Part shown: positions 6,893-9,163 of the stretch, one piece after another | Numbering within the stretch: the first letter of the stretch is position 1 | Layout: each line of letters begins with the position of its first letter | Assembly: GCA_017964755.1 (NCBI GenBank) | Contig: JAGCRI010000063.1 | Location: 1 to 9,163, forward strand | DNA length: 9,163 bases | Direction of reading: 5' to 3' | From: Bacteroidales bacterium | GTDB taxonomy: Bacteria > Bacteroidota > Bacteroidia > Bacteroidales > WCHB1-69 | Made by a program: the position numbers and the translations under genes | The notes under the pieces: generated by a model | What the model saw: the letters and a program-made list of their open reading frames with translations, nothing else | Database searches by the model: none | What the model was told of the DNA's origin: nothing

Positions 6893-7494
6893 TGAAGTTT
6901 AGCAATAGATATATTTTCTTATACATCAGTGTTTTAGTGATTATTGTCGCTGGAACTTTGGCGATAGTGTCGCTTGTGTTGCGCCCACGGCAGGAGGCGA
7001 ACCGCAAAGGAGAGACCGCTGCGCGAATTTTGAAGGCGGCTGGCTACGGAGCACTGTCAACGGAGCAGGCGGTTGCACTTTTCGACAGCGTGGCTTCGCC
7101 GATAACCGACAGCCAGACAGAGCGTTACGCCATTGTCTGCTCTGACGGTGATACAGGGCAGGTGGTTTATGTAAGCGGCAAAGGCTTGTGGGGCCCGATA
7201 TGGGGCTATGTGGTTTTGGCATCTGACAATAACACAATTAAAGGTGTCGCTTTTTCGCACAAATCGGAAACACCCGGACTTGGCGCGAAAATAACGGAAG
7301 AGTCTTTCGCCGATTCTTTTTCAGGAAAGAAAATATATAATGCTGATGGTGAATATGTTTCTGTGGTTTTGGCAGCAAAAGGAAACTCGGAGGCAAATGC
7401 GGAAAACAGTGTTGACGCCATTTCCGGTGCGACCATCACAAGCAAGGGGGTTGAGAAAATGTTGTATGAAGGTCTTAAAGATGCAGGTAAATGA
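6892..7494 (+). CDS. nqrC: Na+-translocating NADH:quinone reductase subunit C
   Basis: This is the flavin-carrying periplasmic-facing subunit of Na+-NQR, which passes electrons from NADH to quinone while exporting Na+. It has an N-terminal membrane helix at about 8-30, then an FMN-binding domain. Key motifs are GLWGPIWGYV (98-107), SHKSETPGLGAKI (122-134) and SGAT (178-181), where T181 is the expected attachment threonine for covalently bound FMN. At 200 residues it is shorter than typical NqrC (about 210-260), mainly between the helix and the FMN domain. GLWGPIWGY and the identity of the next two genes favour NqrC over the related RnfG. The start ATG overlaps the tyrS stop by 1 base and its TGA overlaps the nqrD ATG by 4 bases (ATGA, 7491-7494). 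Neither nqrA nor nqrB precedes it. Confidence 0.9.
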   Translation: MKFSNRYIFLYISVLVIIVAGTLAIVSLVLRPRQEANRKGETAARILKAAGYGALSTEQAVALFDSVASPITDSQTERYAIVCSDGDTGQVVYVSGKGLWGPIWGYVVLASDNNTIKGVAFSHKSETPGLGAKITEESFADSFSGKKIYNADGEYVSVVLAAKGNSEANAENSVDAISGATITSKGVEKMLYEGLKDAGK

Positions 7495-8081
7495 AAAAGT
7501 TTTTAGAGCCTTTAAGCAAGAATAATCCGATAATAGTGCAGACGCTTGGTGTCTGTTCGGCGCTTGCCGTCACCGCGCAGCTGAAGCCGGCGGTGGTTAT
7601 GGCGGCGGCGGTTACTGTGGTGTGCGCCTTTTCAAATCTTATTATCTCCCTGATTCGCAACACTATACCGCCGCGAATACGGATAGTTGTGCAACTTGTT
7701 GTCGTCTCCTTCTTCGTCATTCTCGTTGACCAGTTTTTGCAGGCCTATCTTTACGAGACGAGTAAAATGCTTTCTGTTTTTGTGGGGCTTATCATCACAA
7801 ACTGCATAATTATGGGGCGGTTAGAGGCTTTCGCTCTGTCGCACAAGCCGCTGCCTTCGTTTTTGGACGGGTTGTTCAACGGACTTGGCTATGGCTTGGT
7901 GCTTGTGGCGGTCGGCGTTGTTCGAGAGGTGCTGGGGCAAGGCACGTTGTGGGGCTATCCTGTCCTCTCCGACAAATTCTACACTTTGGGCTATATGAAT
8001 AACGGATTGATGGTTCTGCCGCCGATGGCACTCATTTTGGTCGGCTCACTTATTTGGATTAAAAACGCGCGTCAGTCATAA
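7491..8081 (+). CDS. nqrD: Na+-translocating NADH:quinone reductase subunit D
   Basis: This integral membrane subunit of Na+-NQR forms, with NqrE, an inverted-repeat pair that holds an intramembrane iron centre in the electron path. The 196-residue protein has about six membrane helices. Recognisable segments are NNPIIVQTLGVCSALAVT (11-28), FSNLIISLIRNTIPPRIRIV (47-66), LIITNCIIMGRLEAFA (100-115) and FLDGLFNGLGYG (124-135). The two cysteines expected to bind the iron, C22 and C105, are both present in conserved contexts. ALAVTAQLKP and FSNLIISLIRN identify NqrD rather than the paralogous RnfE. The start is fixed by the ATGA overlap with nqrC. Length is close to normal for the family. Confidence 0.94.
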   Translation: MKKFLEPLSKNNPIIVQTLGVCSALAVTAQLKPAVVMAAAVTVVCAFSNLIISLIRNTIPPRIRIVVQLVVVSFFVILVDQFLQAYLYETSKMLSVFVGLIITNCIIMGRLEAFALSHKPLPSFLDGLFNGLGYGLVLVAVGVVREVLGQGTLWGYPVLSDKFYTLGYMNNGLMVLPPMALILVGSLIWIKNARQS

Positions 8082-8092
8082 AAAAACTTAAT

Positions 8093-8701
8093 ATGGAACT
8101 ATTCTCGCTTTTTGTCAGGTCGGTTTTCATAGATAATATGATTTTCGCATACTTCTTGGGAATGTGCTCTTACCTTGCCGTTTCCAAAAATGTGAAAACC
8201 TCATTCGGACTTGGTGTCGCGGTCTGTTTCGTATTGGCTGTAACGGTTCCTGTCAACTATCTCATCGACAAATATTTTTTGCAGGCAGGAGCGTTGTCGT
8301 GGCTCTCTTCGCATTTCCAAAATATTGACTTATCGTTTCTTACGCTGATAATTTTTATTGCGGTGATTGCCGGAATTGTGCAATTGTTAGAGATGGCCAT
8401 TGAGCATTTTTCGCTTGCACTTTATCAGGCATTGGGAATTTTTTTGCCGCTGATTGCCGTTAATTGCGCAATCTTAGGCGGGTCACTCTTCATGCAGGAA
8501 CATCACTTCCCGACGCTGTTTCACAGTTTTGTATATGCGCTCGGTTCAGGGGTGGGCTGGCTGCTTGCAATTGTCGCTTTTGCCGCCCTCCGCGAGCGAT
8601 TGAGGTACTCAAACATCCCAAAACCGCTACAGGGAAACGGAATCGCATACATAATCACCGGCCTTATGGGCTTAGGCTTCATGGCCTTGATGGGGTTTTG
8701 A
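8093..8701 (+). CDS. nqrE: Na+-translocating NADH:quinone reductase subunit E
   Basis: This is the membrane partner of NqrD in Na+-NQR. It has 202 residues and about six helices. Diagnostic stretches are SVFIDNMIFAYFLGMCSYLA (10-29), ALSWLSSHFQNIDLSFL (67-83) and LPLIAVNCAILGGSLFMQ (118-135). The iron-liganding cysteines C25 and C125 are intact, so together with NqrD the four-Cys site is complete. FIDNMIFAYFLGMCS distinguishes it from RnfA, which has a LGLCP motif. It starts 11 bases after nqrD in an A-rich gap. It is the last gene of the unit: nqrF, the NADH-oxidising subunit that normally follows, is absent and the sequence turns into non-coding DNA and a convergent gene. Confidence 0.94.
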   Translation: MELFSLFVRSVFIDNMIFAYFLGMCSYLAVSKNVKTSFGLGVAVCFVLAVTVPVNYLIDKYFLQAGALSWLSSHFQNIDLSFLTLIIFIAVIAGIVQLLEMAIEHFSLALYQALGIFLPLIAVNCAILGGSLFMQEHHFPTLFHSFVYALGSGVGWLLAIVAFAALRERLRYSNIPKPLQGNGIAYIITGLMGLGFMALMGF

Positions 8702-8853
8702 AAATAAGCTGGGGGATTTTTTATTAAACCATTGCGTAACTATAGAAAACATTTTTATAAACATACTCGGAGAGCGGCAAGGCACTTCTGAACACCAAAT
8801 GCTTTCCAATGCGTAAAGCCACATATACAGAGCATCTGTAAAGTGTTTATATT
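8702..8853. other. Convergent intergenic region after nqrE, no gene seen
   Basis: These 152 bases lie between the nqrE stop and the stop of the minus-strand gene. All frames are broken and I see no trace of nqrF. Just after nqrE, AAAAT and ATTTT flank a G-rich loop ending in a T-run (about 8701-8723); this is an all-A/T stem and at best a weak terminator. A small perfect hairpin TACAG-AGCAT-CTGTA sits at 8826-8840 but has no T-run on either strand. Confidence 0.5.
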
Positions 8854-9163
8854 TCAGTAACAGAAATCTCTTTTAATTCTAAATTTATCTTCGTCATAGG
8901 CTGGCATATTAATATCAGGGACTTCAAGATAATAGCGTTCCGTTTCAATTAACATATATAATACCAGTCGTTTATTGAGTTTGTTTTTGAATTTTAAATA
9001 ATGCCACTTGTCAAGGTCTTTTATTCTATATTTTATACTCATTGGCTGTGAGGTTTCTGGCAGAACAGAATATATGGGTATTGAAACAGACGTATCATCA
9101 TTTCTCCAATCGCATTGTGTGAACACTATAGTATCTTTGTATCCTTTAAGATAAGCCTGGAAA
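8854..9163 (-). CDS. 3' part of an unrecognised gene running off the right edge
   Basis: The minus-strand frame ending in TGA at 8856-8854 is open to the window end and encodes at least 102 residues. An apparent GTG start at 9126 is not needed because the frame continues upstream through FQAYLKGYKDTI. The fragment has alternating hydrophobic/charged stretches suggestive of beta strands (SIPIYSVL, SIKYRIKDLDKWHYLKFKNK, ERYYLEVPDINMPAYDED), is rich in Tyr, Lys and Asp, and ends KRDFCY. I do not recognise the family; a beta-sandwich or beta-propeller-like Bacteroidales surface protein is possible but this is a guess. Base composition is clearly AT-richer than in tyrS or the nqr genes, which may mean recent acquisition. 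Coding character is likely but not certain. Confidence 0.6.
   Translation of the reverse strand, partial: FQAYLKGYKDTIVFTQCDWRNDDTSVSIPIYSVLPETSQPMSIKYRIKDLDKWHYLKFKNKLNKRLVLYMLIETERYYLEVPDINMPAYDEDKFRIKRDFCY

Noticed and set aside
6892..8701. Assignment of the trio as rnfG-rnfE-rnfA
   Set aside because: GLWGPIWGY, QLKPAVVMAAAVTVV with FSNLIISLIRN, and FIDNMIFAYFLGMCSYLAVS are Nqr-type; Rnf homologues have LGLCP-type cysteine motifs.
8826..8840. Perfect small hairpin TACAG-AGCAT-CTGTA as a terminator
   Set aside because: The stem has only 5 bp, with no T-run on either strand. It is likely chance.
1..9163. CRISPR array, tRNA or rRNA gene, or complete mobile element
   Set aside because: I saw no regularly spaced repeats, no cloverleaf-like or rRNA-like sequence, and no complete transposase with matching inverted ends.

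Overview
The window looks like chromosomal DNA from a member of the Bacteroidales (phylum Bacteroidota). Four things point there. The Bat (aerotolerance) proteins, NqrC, NqrD, NqrE and a secreted nuclease with a C-terminal sorting-like domain all have Bacteroidota-type sequences. Two intergenic regions also carry promoters of the Bacteroidota form TTTG-N19/20-TAnnTTTG. No closer taxonomic placement can be supported from the sequence alone.

Layout. Positions 1-144 are unexplained edge sequence; a short plus-strand reading frame (1-90) enters from outside. On the minus strand, about 145-2111 holds a two-gene piece of the bat operon: a BatD-like/DUF4381-type membrane protein followed by BatA. 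BatA is interrupted by an in-frame TAG just before its last membrane helix, and no batB follows. Upstream, also on the minus strand (2180-3682), is a secreted endonuclease/exonuclease/phosphatase-family protein. A 141-bp divergent promoter region (3683-3823) separates it from a plus-strand lipoprotein of the oligopeptide-binding (SBP family 5) type (3824-5491). A probable terminator and a -7 box then lead to tyrS (5606-6892). tyrS runs directly into nqrC, nqrD and nqrE (6892-8701) with 1-nt and 4-nt overlaps and an 11-nt gap. After nqrE there are 152 bp with no gene that I can see. The window ends in the 3' part of an AT-richer, unrecognised minus-strand gene (8854-9163).

How the genes fit together. 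The Bat proteins are envelope proteins associated with oxidative-stress tolerance. NqrC, NqrD and NqrE are membrane subunits of the Na+-pumping NADH:quinone reductase, but NqrA, NqrB and NqrF are not here. The nuclease and the peptide-binding lipoprotein suggest scavenging of extracellular DNA and peptides.

I do not see an undescribed multi-gene system. The observations most worth following are the amber codon that splits batA, the broken-off bat operon at the left edge, and the orphan nqrCDE trio that has become the tail of a tyrS transcription unit. Both operon fragments would be consistent with genome rearrangement in this lineage. For batA, a sequencing or assembly error must be excluded first.
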